Shown: positions 17,245 through 24,998 of the stretch, one piece after another
Position numbering within the stretch: position 1 is the stretch's first letter
How the letters are laid out: every line of letters starts with the position of its first letter
Origin: Acidobacteriaceae bacterium
GTDB taxonomy: Bacteria; Acidobacteriota; Terriglobia; Terriglobales; Acidobacteriaceae
Direction: 5' to 3'
Length of the DNA stretch: 64,000 nt
Assembly (NCBI GenBank): GCA_028283625.1
Contig: JAPWKG010000003.1
Location: 1-64,000 of the forward strand
Program-made: the position numbers and the translations under genes
The notes under the pieces: model-generated
Told to the model about the DNA's origin: nothing
The model's database searches: none
The model's input: only the letters and a program-made list of their open reading frames with translations

Positions 17245-17956
17245 GACGCTCCCCATTCATCACAGCATTCGCGTTCGCGCAGACCTGTCCGATCTTTCGC
17301 TCGATGTCACGCTGGAGCTGCGTTCTCCGTGGACGGTGCTCTTCGGCCCTTCAGGTTCCGGCAAGAGCTCCCTGCTGCGCGCACTCGGTGGCCTGATGCC
17401 CAAGGCCGCAGTCCGTTTCCAGCGCGGCACCACGGAGCTTTCCGCACTGCCGCCGCAACGGCGCGCACTCTCTTACGCGCCGCAAAGCCCGAGCCTCTTC
17501 CCGCACATGAGCGTGATGCAGAATGTGCGCTTCTCCATGGAAGCCCACGGCAATCCTCCCAGAAAGTCCACGCTTGCAGATGATGCTGCGAGCATCTTTC
17601 GCCTGCATGCACTCCGCGATCGCCGTCCACAGGAGCTCTCCGGCGGAGAGCAAAAACGCGTCTCGCTGGCACGTGCCTATGCGCAACCCGGCGCCGCGCT
17701 CCTGCTGCTTGACGAGCCCTTCGCCGGCTTCGATCGCGGGCTGCGGAACGAGCTTCTGCCGGAGCTGCTCAGCGGACTCAGCAAGCGGCAGCTTCCCGTG
17801 CTCTCGGTGACGCATGACGTGGATGAAGCCGTACTGCTCAACGCGGATGTCGTCCGTATTGAGTCCGGCAAGGTCATCGCCCAGGGGCCCGCGCTTGAGG
17901 TCCTCGCACTGGAGCGGGAACAGATGCTCACCTCTCTGGGCCAGCCCGGAGCATAA
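17237..17956 (+). CDS. modC: molybdate ABC transporter ATP-binding protein, short form
   Basis: 239 residues. Walker A is GPSGSGKSSLLRAL (about 34-47), the Q loop is YAPQSPSLFPHMSV, the signature is LSGGEQKRVSLARA, Walker B is ALLLLDEPFAGFD, and the switch His is in VTHDVDEA. Classical ModC is about 350 residues with a C-terminal TOBE/Mop molybdate-sensing domain; that domain is absent here, so feedback by intracellular molybdate through ModC is not expected. TTG start with AGGAGG 7 nt upstream. Couples to modB by overlap. Confidence 0.88.
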   Translation: MAETLPIHHSIRVRADLSDLSLDVTLELRSPWTVLFGPSGSGKSSLLRALGGLMPKAAVRFQRGTTELSALPPQRRALSYAPQSPSLFPHMSVMQNVRFSMEAHGNPPRKSTLADDAASIFRLHALRDRRPQELSGGEQKRVSLARAYAQPGAALLLLDEPFAGFDRGLRNELLPELLSGLSKRQLPVLSVTHDVDEAVLLNADVVRIESGKVIAQGPALEVLALEREQMLTSLGQPGA

Positions 17957-17969
17957 GGCGGGGTAACGC

Positions 17970-19007
17970 TTAGCGCAGCGTCACGGGTTCGCGAACCAAC
18001 TCAACGCCAAAGACCAGATGCACGCGCTCGACAATCTGCTGCTGAAATCGAGCAACATCAGCAAACGTGGCGCCGCCGCGGTTGACCAGAGCAAGCGTGT
18101 GCTTGCGCGAGATGCCAACCGGACCCTCGCCAAAACCCTTTACAAAGCCGGCGCGCTCCAACAGCCATGCGGCGGGGAGCTTCAGCAACCCCTCTCCGGC
18201 TGGCCAATGCGGCACATCGGCAACAGGCACCGCCGCGGCCGCGGCAATCGCCTGCAAACGCTCCTGCGCAACGACTGGATTGCGGAAGAAGGACCCCGCA
18301 CTATGGCAATCCGGATCGCCTTCCGTCAGGAGCATTCCCTTGCTCCTGCGGATCTCGCGAACAGCCGCGCTTACCTCACGCAGCGACGGATTCGTCTGGC
18401 CATCAAAGCGCTTGCGCAGCTCCGCATACCTGAGCTCCGGGCTGCCGTGCTCGCGTAGCTGGAAACGCACGCGCACAACGATGAAACGTCCAGGTTCCTC
18501 TGTATTGAATCGACTTTCGCGATAGCGGAAACGGCATTCGGAACGCTGTAGCCAGCGAAACGAGGCCTGCTCGCGATCGTAGACCCGTACCGCCTCGATT
18601 GTCTCGGAGACATCCTGCCCGTAAGCGCCGACGTTCTGCACCGGCGTTCCTCCGACGCTTCCCGGAATTCCGGCGAGGCACTCAACTCCAGCGCAACCAC
18701 GCTCGACCGTCTCGGTGACGAAATGATCCCAGACAACACCAGCGCCGACCTCAAACCGTCCTGCGCCGAGCGGCTCTACGCCACCGATCTCCATGCGCAG
18801 CACAAGGCCCGGGAAGCCAGAGTCTTCCACCAGAAGATTGCTGCCGCCTCCGAGAACAAAGAGCGGAAGCTGACGTTCCTGCGCCCAGAGGACAGCGTCT
18901 GCCACCTCCGCCTCTGTTGTTGCCTGGGCAAACCAGCGCGCCGCGCCGCCCACGCCAAAGGTCGTAAGCTGAGCCAGCAGAACGTCTTCACGCACCTGTA
19001 GAGCCAT
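17970..19007 (-). CDS. murB: UDP-N-acetylenolpyruvoylglucosamine reductase, type I
   Basis: Second step of UDP-MurNAc synthesis (NADPH, FAD). 345 residues from ATG 19007; the frame is open further upstream but that part is antisense to the bacilliredoxin gene. LTTFGVGGAARWF opens the FAD domain, VLGGGSNLLVED binds FAD, GIPGSVGG is conserved, and the catalytic Ser is in SAGSFFRNPV with the C-terminal Glu in GEGPVGISRKHTLALVN. The insert pattern and SFFRNP are type I (E. coli-like). AAGGAG touches the ATG directly. The gene is convergent with modC (13 bp apart). Confidence 0.93.
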   Translation of the reverse strand: MALQVREDVLLAQLTTFGVGGAARWFAQATTEAEVADAVLWAQERQLPLFVLGGGSNLLVEDSGFPGLVLRMEIGGVEPLGAGRFEVGAGVVWDHFVTETVERGCAGVECLAGIPGSVGGTPVQNVGAYGQDVSETIEAVRVYDREQASFRWLQRSECRFRYRESRFNTEEPGRFIVVRVRFQLREHGSPELRYAELRKRFDGQTNPSLREVSAAVREIRRSKGMLLTEGDPDCHSAGSFFRNPVVAQERLQAIAAAAAVPVADVPHWPAGEGLLKLPAAWLLERAGFVKGFGEGPVGISRKHTLALVNRGGATFADVARFQQQIVERVHLVFGVELVREPVTLR

Positions 19008-19061
19008 CTCCTTGAGCCTACCGCGTACAGGGCCGAATTTCCCGCAACCGGCCCCTCGCCG

Positions 19062-19067
19062 TACAAT
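19062..19067 (+). promoter_or_regulatory. probable -10 of the bacilliredoxin gene
   Basis: TACAAT 36 nt before ATG 19104, with a proper AGGAG Shine-Dalgarno between them. It contrasts with the near-leaderless arrangement at many other genes in the window. Confidence 0.45.
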
Positions 19068-19103
19068 CAAATGTGAAAGCAGTACCCAGGAGAACAACCA
19101 CCT

Positions 19104-19529
19104 ATGTACCCAGAGTTGATGCTCATCCCCATGCGCGAAGAGCTTACCCGCGCCGGAATCGCCGAAGCCCGCACCGCTGAAGCTGTCGACGAAGCCCTGG
19201 CCAAGCCCGGCACGACGATGGTTATCGTCAACTCCGTCTGCGGTTGCGCCGCAGGCAAGATGCGCCCCGGAGTCCGTCTCGCGCTGCAGCACGCCGTCAA
19301 GCCCGACCAGTCGGTTACGGTCTTCGCCGGTCAGGACCGCGACGCCACTGAGCGCGCTCGCTCGAACTTCGGCGGCCATCCTCCGACCTCGCCCTCCATC
19401 GCGATCTTCCGCGACGGTCAGCTGGTTTACCTGATGCAGCGTTCGGCAATCGAAGGCTCCACCGCTCCTGCGATTGCGCAGGAACTGCAGCGTGCCTTTG
19501 AAGCGTACTGCGCGACCCCGGCCGCCTAA
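19104..19529 (+). CDS. bacilliredoxin, BrxA/BrxB (YphP/YqiW) family
   Basis: 141 residues of thioredoxin-like fold. The CGC motif of bacilliredoxins is in VNSVCGCAAGKMRPGV (Cys46, Cys48). SVTVFAGQDRDATERARSNFGGHPPTSPSIAIFRDG is typical of the family. It removes bacillithiol from S-bacillithiolated proteins. AGGAG lies 12 nt before ATG 19104, with TACAAT further up. Together with bshA at 25968-27116 it indicates bacillithiol as the low-molecular-weight thiol of this organism. A strong terminator follows. Confidence 0.93.
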   Translation: MYPELMLIPMREELTRAGIAEARTAEAVDEALAKPGTTMVIVNSVCGCAAGKMRPGVRLALQHAVKPDQSVTVFAGQDRDATERARSNFGGHPPTSPSIAIFRDGQLVYLMQRSAIEGSTAPAIAQELQRAFEAYCATPAA

Positions 19530-19554
19530 AGATTTTTCGTTGTTTTGATATCAA

Positions 19555-19587
19555 AACGGACAGCCAATGGCTGTCCGTTTCTATTTT
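19555..19587 (+). terminator. rho-independent terminator after bacilliredoxin
   Basis: AAACGGACAGCC-AAT-GGCTGTCCGTTT, perfect 12-bp stem, then CTATTTT. An A-run on the left arm would also allow function on the other strand. Confidence 0.9.
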
Positions 19588-19626
19588 GGGTTCAAGGCTT
19601 TAGTACATTCGACCGATAGACGGAAC

Positions 19627-20604
19627 ATGAGTTTGCAGCCGAATGTCTTCCCTATCCGGAACCCAGTGCAGCTTGGCCCCGGAGCAAGGCCGGAAAGCCA
19701 GCGGATCGTCTCTGCCCGCATGCCGGACGTGCTTCTGGGGCCGAGCGCAGCAATCGCGCATGTCTGGTCGCAGATCCGGCGCGTCGCACCGTACTTCCGC
19801 ACAGCGCTCGTTACGGGAGAACGTGGCTCTGGCACAGAGGCGACCGCGAAAGCACTGCACAGCCTCTCCCCGCTTGCAGGCAAAGCGCTGGTGAGTATGT
19901 CGCCTTCTGATGCAGAAGCCCGCCTGACCGGTCCTACACTTCCCAAGCTTCACGGGCATGTCGTCTTCTTTCAGGACGTCGACTGCCTCTCTGCAGCGGC
20001 CCAGCAAGGGCTGTTGCGCCTGCTGCGCGCGCGCCGGCCGAATCAGGTCACCATCATCGCATCGGCTTCCGGGGAGCTGCGCCCCCTCGTCTCCGCCGGC
20101 GGCTTTTCGCCGGTACTGGCAAACGCTCTTTCCGCACTGCATCTGATCATGCCGCCTCTGCGGGCCCGCCGCGAAGATATTCCGGCTCTGGCAACGCAGC
20201 TGCTCGCCTTTGAGGCGCTGAGCCTTCACCGCGACCTGCCGGAGATGTCGCAGGAGTTCCTCCTCGCCCTGACGCAGGAGGATTGGCCCGGCAATCTGGA
20301 CCAGATGCAGGCCGTGCTACGCCGCTTCCTGGAGCGGCATCCGGATACGGCTCCGACGGTCTCGCATCTGCGGCCACTGCTCGAAGCCACGCAGCCGGCT
20401 CCTGTACAGCCAGTCGAACCCGTGCGACTCCTCACGCTCGATCAGGTCATCTATGAGCACATTCGCTCCGTGCTGCTGCGCTGCAACGGCAACAAGCTCC
20501 GCGCGGCTGAGATCCTCGGCATCTCGCGCTCCACGCTCTACCGCATGCTGGATGCCCACTCGGTCCACAAAAGCGAGAAAGACGACCTTCCACTGGCGGT
20601 CTGA
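19627..20604 (+). CDS. degenerate sigma-54 activator-like protein with Fis-type HTH
   Basis: 325 residues. The overall layout is that of the AAA+ central domain of bacterial enhancer-binding proteins plus a C-terminal Fis helix-turn-helix (NKLRAAEILGISRSTLYRML). Landmarks such as PPLRARREDIPAL (176-188) and EDWPGNLDQMQ remain. The ATPase is broken: the P-loop reads GERGSGTE (64-71) with Thr70 where Lys is essential, Walker B reads VVFFQDVD with Val for the catalytic Glu, and the whole sigma-54-contacting GAFTGA loop is deleted. It should not hydrolyse ATP or remodel sigma-54 holoenzyme, but may still bind DNA. There is no receiver domain. ATG 19627 is preferred because an upstream in-frame start lies inside the terminator. 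Confidence 0.82.
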   Translation: MSLQPNVFPIRNPVQLGPGARPESQRIVSARMPDVLLGPSAAIAHVWSQIRRVAPYFRTALVTGERGSGTEATAKALHSLSPLAGKALVSMSPSDAEARLTGPTLPKLHGHVVFFQDVDCLSAAAQQGLLRLLRARRPNQVTIIASASGELRPLVSAGGFSPVLANALSALHLIMPPLRARREDIPALATQLLAFEALSLHRDLPEMSQEFLLALTQEDWPGNLDQMQAVLRRFLERHPDTAPTVSHLRPLLEATQPAPVQPVEPVRLLTLDQVIYEHIRSVLLRCNGNKLRAAEILGISRSTLYRMLDAHSVHKSEKDDLPLAV

Positions 20605-20622
20605 ACGCGGAGCGACACTACC

Positions 20623-20650
20623 GCCCGGCGGCCAGGCGTCGCCGGGCTTT
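20623..20650 (+). terminator. hairpin between the activator-like gene and proC
   Basis: GCCCGGCG (20623-20630) and CGCCGGGC (20640-20647) form a GC stem with a 9-nt loop, then TTT. It is a plausible terminator, although the T-run is short. Confidence 0.6.
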
Positions 20651-20652
20651 GA

Positions 20653-20658
20653 TACCCT
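20653..20658 (+). promoter_or_regulatory. -10-like TACCCT placing the proC mRNA start at its ATG
   Basis: TANNNT hexamer ending 6 nt before ATG 20665, with no Shine-Dalgarno in the gap. Transcription starting 6-7 nt downstream would give a leaderless mRNA. No -35 consensus is visible. Confidence 0.45.
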
Positions 20659-20664
20659 CGCACC

Positions 20665-21483
20665 ATGGGTTCAACTGACAAGCGCATCGCCGTGCTGGGC
20701 ACCGGCAAAATGGGCGGCATTCTGCTGCAGGCTTTCCTCAAGCAAGGGCTGTTCTCGCCGGAGCAGATCACCGCAACCGTGGCGCACCCGGAACGCGCCG
20801 CGTCTCTCTCGAGCGAGCTGGGGATCAAAGTCACGACCGATAACCTGGCTGCGGTTGAAGGCGCCGACATCGTCCTGCTGGGCGTAAAGCCTTTGCAGAT
20901 TGAAGAGCTGGCGCGCAGGGTAGCTCCCAGGCTCAAGCCCGGGGCGATGGTTCTCTCCATTGCCGCCTCCACCAAACTGCAGGCCATCGAAGAGGCGCTC
21001 GGCGGCGAGGTCGCTGTTATCCGCGCCATGCCGAATACTCCGGCCAAGCTCGGCGCAGGCGTTACTGCACTCTGCCGTGGCCGCTGGGTGACGGAAGAGC
21101 AGCTCAGCTTCGCATCGCAGCTCTTCCAGGCCGTCGGGCTCTCGGTCGTCGTCGACGAGAAACATATGGACGCGGTGACGGGTCTCTCCGGCTCAGGGCC
21201 CGCATTCATCTACATCATCATCGAAGCGCTGGCCGAGGCCGGCGTGAATGTAGGCCTGCCCCGCGACATCGCCACCAAACTTGCGGCACAAACCACCTAT
21301 GGCGCGGCCAAAATGGTGCTCGAAACCGGATCTCACCCCGCCGTGCTGAAGGATGAAGTGACCACCCCGGCTGGCTGCACGGTCGACGGCATTCTGGAGC
21401 TTGAAGCAGGTGGGCTGCGCATCACGCTGCTCAAAGCAGTAAAACGCGCCGCCGAACGCGCCCGGCAATTGGCAGGCAACTAA
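20665..21483 (+). CDS. proC: pyrroline-5-carboxylate reductase
   Basis: Last step of proline synthesis. 272 residues. The Rossmann motif is VLGTGKMGGILLQA (about 10-23). The conserved substrate region is VTGLSGSGPAFIYIIIEALAEAG and DEVTTPAGCTVDGILELEAGGLR. Length and motifs are standard for ProC. It is flanked upstream by a terminator hairpin and converges 3 bp from the EAL gene, so it is a single-gene unit. Confidence 0.96.
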   Translation: MGSTDKRIAVLGTGKMGGILLQAFLKQGLFSPEQITATVAHPERAASLSSELGIKVTTDNLAAVEGADIVLLGVKPLQIEELARRVAPRLKPGAMVLSIAASTKLQAIEEALGGEVAVIRAMPNTPAKLGAGVTALCRGRWVTEEQLSFASQLFQAVGLSVVVDEKHMDAVTGLSGSGPAFIYIIIEALAEAGVNVGLPRDIATKLAAQTTYGAAKMVLETGSHPAVLKDEVTTPAGCTVDGILELEAGGLRITLLKAVKRAAERARQLAGN

Positions 21484-21486
21484 TTT

Positions 21487-23142
21487 CTAGCGCGTAAGCG
21501 CAGCCTCCGCGCGTACACGCTGGATCAGGTTCTTGGCCGGCACGGGCCGGCCAAAGTACCACCCCTGTCCATACAGTTCGCCGCCAGCCTGCGAAAGATA
21601 GTCCATCTGCGCCTTGCGCTCCACACCTTCGACCACCACACGCAAATCCAGCGTCTTTGCCATATCTAAAATCTGCGGCACGATCGATGCCGTCACCGAC
21701 GACGTACCAATCGTATTCGTAAACGAGCGATCCACCTTCAGAACATCGACGGAAAGCTGGGTCAGGTACGACAGGCTGGAGTACCCGGTTCCAAAATCGT
21801 CGATATAAATCGCATGGCCGTTCTGCTGCAGAGCCGCAAGGGCCTTGGTCACCCGCTCCGGGTCATCCGTCGAACGCTCGGTGAGCTCAAACGCGATCGA
21901 CTTCGGATTCACATTGGCGCGATGCAGCATGCGTTCGACCGCAGGCAGGAACGAAGGATTGAGCAGATCCTGCACGCTCATATTGACCGAGATACTGAAC
22001 TCGGGAAACTCCTGCAGCAGTGCCGCGGTGTCACGGATTACCCGCTTGAGCACATACCGCGTGATCTCTCCGACAAAGCCCTGCTCCTCGGCGAGCCCAA
22101 CAAACACATCCGGGCGTATCGCATGCCCGCCCCCGGGGCTCCAGCGCACCAACGCCTCCGCACTCACCGTCCGGCCACTGTGTAGATTCACGATGGGCTG
22201 ATAGACCACCGTGAGATCGCCTCGGCGCAACGCGCGACGCAATTGCGCGCTCATGGAGCGCTGCCTGCGCAGCAGGATGAGGATAGACAAAGCGATGTAG
22301 GCCCCCGCAAGCCCTCCGAGAATCCGTGCGCACAACAGGATTTTCCGGCTGGAGTCCCAAATATCCGACAACCTCATGCCGACCGTGACGCAGTCCGGTC
22401 TGGTAGCCGAACAGTTCGCCACGAACAGAACATCGCCCTTCTCCAGCGAGTGCCCTGAGAGGAGATGCGTTGGGGGAACAATCTCCACCGGGAACGTGCT
22501 GAAGGTCTGCAGGCTGATGCCCGTCGAGGCGTTATTGACGGTTCCGGCGTAGTACATATTCTCGCGGCGCAGATTGCGGAACGCATCAGGGTCCACAGCA
22601 ACGTTGGCATCGCGAAAGGATACGACCTGGGCGCGAACTCCCTGCACGCTCCCAAGAGGCACGTTGTAATAAACCCGACGCCCGCCCGAGGTCACCAGAT
22701 CAGGCTTGGGAGACGGCAGCGGTGCGGGCAGATTGCCGCCCACAGCCGAGCAGTACAACATGCCGTTCTGCAAACGGCCAACGTCCTTTAGAAACGGAGA
22801 ACGAAACAGCAGACGACGCATCATCCCGAGCTCCTGCGCGGAGCATCGCGGAAAGGTTGAAGCATTGACCTCGTTCAGTGCGTCCGTAATGTTGGACGCA
22901 ATTCGCTCATCCTCGATCAGCAGCCTGTTGGAGTAGGCCACCAAAGCATCTTTTTCGGTGTGCATGGCGACACTGCTCGCCACAAACGACGCAACGAAGC
23001 TGCCAACGAAGGCAGCCGCCAAGATGCACACCACGCACAGAACGGACATCTTCCAGTCACGCCCCAGGCTCACAATGCCTCCAAAGACTCGGGAAAGGGT
23101 ATGCCGAATTCTATGCTGAACGGGGAGGTACTCTCCAGACAA
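21487..23142 (-). CDS. membrane CSS-motif EAL-domain c-di-GMP phosphodiesterase
   Basis: 551 residues. A first membrane helix (about 32-55, MSVLCVVCILAAAFVGSFVASFVA) and a second (about 275-295, ILGGLAGAYIALSILILL) bracket a periplasmic CSS-motif sensor (FPRCSAQE). The C-terminal EAL domain follows from about 305. It has SAEALVRW (EAL motif), ISVNMS, IYIDDFGTGYSSLSYL, LKVDRSF and the late Glu of VVEGVER, so it looks catalytically intact. CSS domains sense periplasmic redox through a Cys pair. TTG 23142 has GAGG 7-8 nt upstream. Likely hydrolyses c-di-GMP at the inner membrane. Confidence 0.9.
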   Translation of the reverse strand: MSGEYLPVQHRIRHTLSRVFGGIVSLGRDWKMSVLCVVCILAAAFVGSFVASFVASSVAMHTEKDALVAYSNRLLIEDERIASNITDALNEVNASTFPRCSAQELGMMRRLLFRSPFLKDVGRLQNGMLYCSAVGGNLPAPLPSPKPDLVTSGGRRVYYNVPLGSVQGVRAQVVSFRDANVAVDPDAFRNLRRENMYYAGTVNNASTGISLQTFSTFPVEIVPPTHLLSGHSLEKGDVLFVANCSATRPDCVTVGMRLSDIWDSSRKILLCARILGGLAGAYIALSILILLRRQRSMSAQLRRALRRGDLTVVYQPIVNLHSGRTVSAEALVRWSPGGGHAIRPDVFVGLAEEQGFVGEITRYVLKRVIRDTAALLQEFPEFSISVNMSVQDLLNPSFLPAVERMLHRANVNPKSIAFELTERSTDDPERVTKALAALQQNGHAIYIDDFGTGYSSLSYLTQLSVDVLKVDRSFTNTIGTSSVTASIVPQILDMAKTLDLRVVVEGVERKAQMDYLSQAGGELYGQGWYFGRPVPAKNLIQRVRAEAALTR

Positions 23143-23282
23143 ACTCTATCCTCAGCTATGACCGCGACGCGGCGTACTCGATCGCCGGCGGACCGGAGAG
23201 ACTGAACGATCTTCCCTAGCATCGCATCGCCCTGCTCCGTGAGGCTGTGACACACAGCACACCGGCCAAAAGATTGCCTGAC

Positions 23283-23288
23283 TACAAT
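23283..23288 (+). promoter_or_regulatory. -10-like TACAAT just before the heme A synthase start
   Basis: TACAAT ends 7 nt before GTG 23296, and no Shine-Dalgarno fits in the space, so a leaderless mRNA starting at GTG is predicted. Confidence 0.5.
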
Positions 23289-23295
23289 CAAGACT

Positions 23296-24273
23296 GTGAG
23301 TACACAGCAGACAATTCCGGCGATTCGCACTCCGAAGGCGCTTTTTCGCTTCTCAGCGTTAGTGCTCGGCTTCATGGTTCTGGTCATCCTCTGGGGGGCG
23401 GTGGTTCGCGCTACGAGTTCAGGCGCGGGCTGCGGAAAAAACTGGCCGCTGTGTAATGGCGACTTTGTGCCACACCACCCGCGACTGGCTACGGTGATCG
23501 AGTACACGCACCGCTCCATGAGCGGCGTGTGCACAACGCTGGTTGCGGCGCTGCTGGCGTGGACCCTCTGGGCACGCCCACGCGGAGACCGGGCCCGTAC
23601 CGCAGCTATCTGGTCCGCAGTGCTTCTCGTCACCGAAGCCTTGCTGGGAGCTCTGCTGGTTCTGGGGGGCTACGTTGAGCACAACACCTCGGATGCCCGC
23701 GTGTTGGTGCAGTGTATTCACTTCACCAATACGATGCTGCTGCTGGCCGCACTCTCGTTGACCTGGTGGTTTCTCCGTCCGCAAAACGACCTCTCACCTT
23801 CGACCAAAACGGAACTGCTCGCCTGCCGTACTCCTGCACGCTGGGCGATCCTGCTGACCATCATTACGGGAGCAACGGGTTCCGTAGCAGCGCTTGCGGA
23901 CACGCTTTTTCCTGCAACGAGCCTTCGTGCCGGACTTGCAGCAGACTTCGATCCAAGCTCGCCACTTCTCGTCCATATGCGTTGGATGCACCCTGCCTCA
24001 ACAATACTGGCTACGCTTGCCATTCTTTGGCTTGCGACTCGCTCGACGCCCACCCGGCGCTCGTGGCTGGTGTCGCTCGTCCTGTTGCAACTGGCACTCG
24101 GACTCGCCGACATCAGCCTGCTTGCCCCCATCTCGCTGCAGGTGCTCCATCTTCTGGGCGCGGACCTTCTCTGGATCGCATTGGTCGCAATCGCAGGAGA
24201 GGCCCTTTGGCCTCAGCGCGTTGTCGCAATAGCGCAACACGCTCAGACCTCAGGGCCTCTCACAGCAAACTAA
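23296..24273 (+). CDS. ctaA: heme A synthase, COX15/CtaA family
   Basis: 325 residues with eight predicted membrane helices. Converts heme O to heme A for cytochrome oxidase. Family features are GAVVRATSSGAGCGKNWPLCNGDFVP with the Cys46/Cys53 pair, IEYTHRSMSG and VQCIHFTN heme-ligand histidines in the first half, and HMRWMHPASTILA and LQVLHLLGADLLW in the second. No ctaB (heme O synthase) or oxidase gene is adjacent. It converges on the LEA-like gene 15 bp away. Confidence 0.92.
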   Translation: MSTQQTIPAIRTPKALFRFSALVLGFMVLVILWGAVVRATSSGAGCGKNWPLCNGDFVPHHPRLATVIEYTHRSMSGVCTTLVAALLAWTLWARPRGDRARTAAIWSAVLLVTEALLGALLVLGGYVEHNTSDARVLVQCIHFTNTMLLLAALSLTWWFLRPQNDLSPSTKTELLACRTPARWAILLTIITGATGSVAALADTLFPATSLRAGLAADFDPSSPLLVHMRWMHPASTILATLAILWLATRSTPTRRSWLVSLVLLQLALGLADISLLAPISLQVLHLLGADLLWIALVAIAGEALWPQRVVAIAQHAQTSGPLTAN

Positions 24274-24288
24274 GTTCCTAATCCAGGT

Positions 24289-24648
24289 TTAGGGGTTGGG
24301 AACGGGCTTCTTGCCTTCCAGACGGCGGCCCAGATTTTCCGTGCCGGTTGCCGTCTTCTTGTAGGCCTTCTTCGTGCCGTCAGCGGTCTTATCGGCAACC
24401 TTCTTGGTCCCGTCAGCCGTCTTGTCGGCTACCTTCTTGGTACCATCGGCGGTCTTGTCGGCTGCATCCTTGGTACCGTCCTCGGACTTCTTGTACGCCT
24501 TCTTGGTGTCGTGAGCCGTGTCATGAGCCGCGGTCTTCGTAGCGTCTGCCGTCTTATCGCCAGCATCCTTCACATCCTGCTTTACCTGAGCGCCTGCAGC
24601 GCCGGCTGTCAGCAGCGCAGCCAGAACGATATACGAGAACTTCTTCAT
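24289..24648 (-). CDS. small secreted LEA-like 11-mer repeat protein
   Basis: 119 residues. The signal peptide MKKFSYIVLAALLTAGAAGAQ is followed by a highly charged Lys/Asp/Thr/Ala mature part with no Cys or Trp. Residues 50-104 are five 11-residue repeats of the form KVADKTADGTK. This periodicity and composition are those of group-3 LEA proteins and apolipoprotein-like amphipathic helices that fold on drying or on membranes. A protective role in desiccation or envelope stress is inference. The Shine-Dalgarno GAGGAGGA before ATG 24648 is very strong, suggesting high expression. A cluster of CCCTGT half-sites lies upstream (24678-24750). Confidence 0.75.
   Translation of the reverse strand: MKKFSYIVLAALLTAGAAGAQVKQDVKDAGDKTADATKTAAHDTAHDTKKAYKKSEDGTKDAADKTADGTKKVADKTADGTKKVADKTADGTKKAYKKTATGTENLGRRLEGKKPVPNP
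24337..24501 (-). repeat. five tandem 33-bp repeats encoding 11-residue units
   Basis: Covers residues 50-104 of the LEA-like protein. The middle copies (KVADKTADGTK twice) are nearly identical in DNA as well; the outer copies have diverged (AYKKSEDGT, AYKKTATGT). The copy number could vary between strains. Confidence 0.8.
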
Positions 24649-24677
24649 TCATTCCTCCTCAGTGGGCTGATCCTGTT

Positions 24678-24750
24678 CCCTGTTTGTACCAGCCTGGATG
24701 CCAGCATACAGGGGATAGTCAACTCCACCCTGTATAGATAAATAACAGGG
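24678..24750. promoter_or_regulatory. cluster of CCCTGT/ACAGGG half-sites, candidate operator
   Basis: Four half-sites occur in 73 bp: CCCTGT 24678-24683, ATACAGGG 24706-24713, CCCTGTAT 24728-24735 and ACAGGG 24745-24750. The middle two form a perfect 8-bp-arm dyad with a 14-bp spacer, and the last two a CCCTGT/ACAGGG dyad with an 11-bp spacer. They lie 30-102 bp upstream of the LEA-like start and upstream of tRNA-Val on the other strand. A cooperative regulator site is inferred. Confidence 0.45.
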
Positions 24751-24814
24751 AATCTGTTTTTCCTACTCTGATTCGTCTACACTGTGTTTGCAACGCTTTT
24801 CTTTTTTTGAAAGC

Positions 24815-24891
<77 letters not shown>

Positions 24892-24998
24892 AATTTCCCC
24901 TACAATCTGGTGTGAACCGCACGATCTCCTTCTGGTGAAGGCTTTCCAGGCGAAACGGTGCATTGCATCGGAAGACAGCCTGACGACCACACCTGATC

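Noticed and set aside
19008..19379. N-terminal extension of murB
   Set aside because: It covers the bacilliredoxin gene in antisense; MurB similarity starts at 19007.
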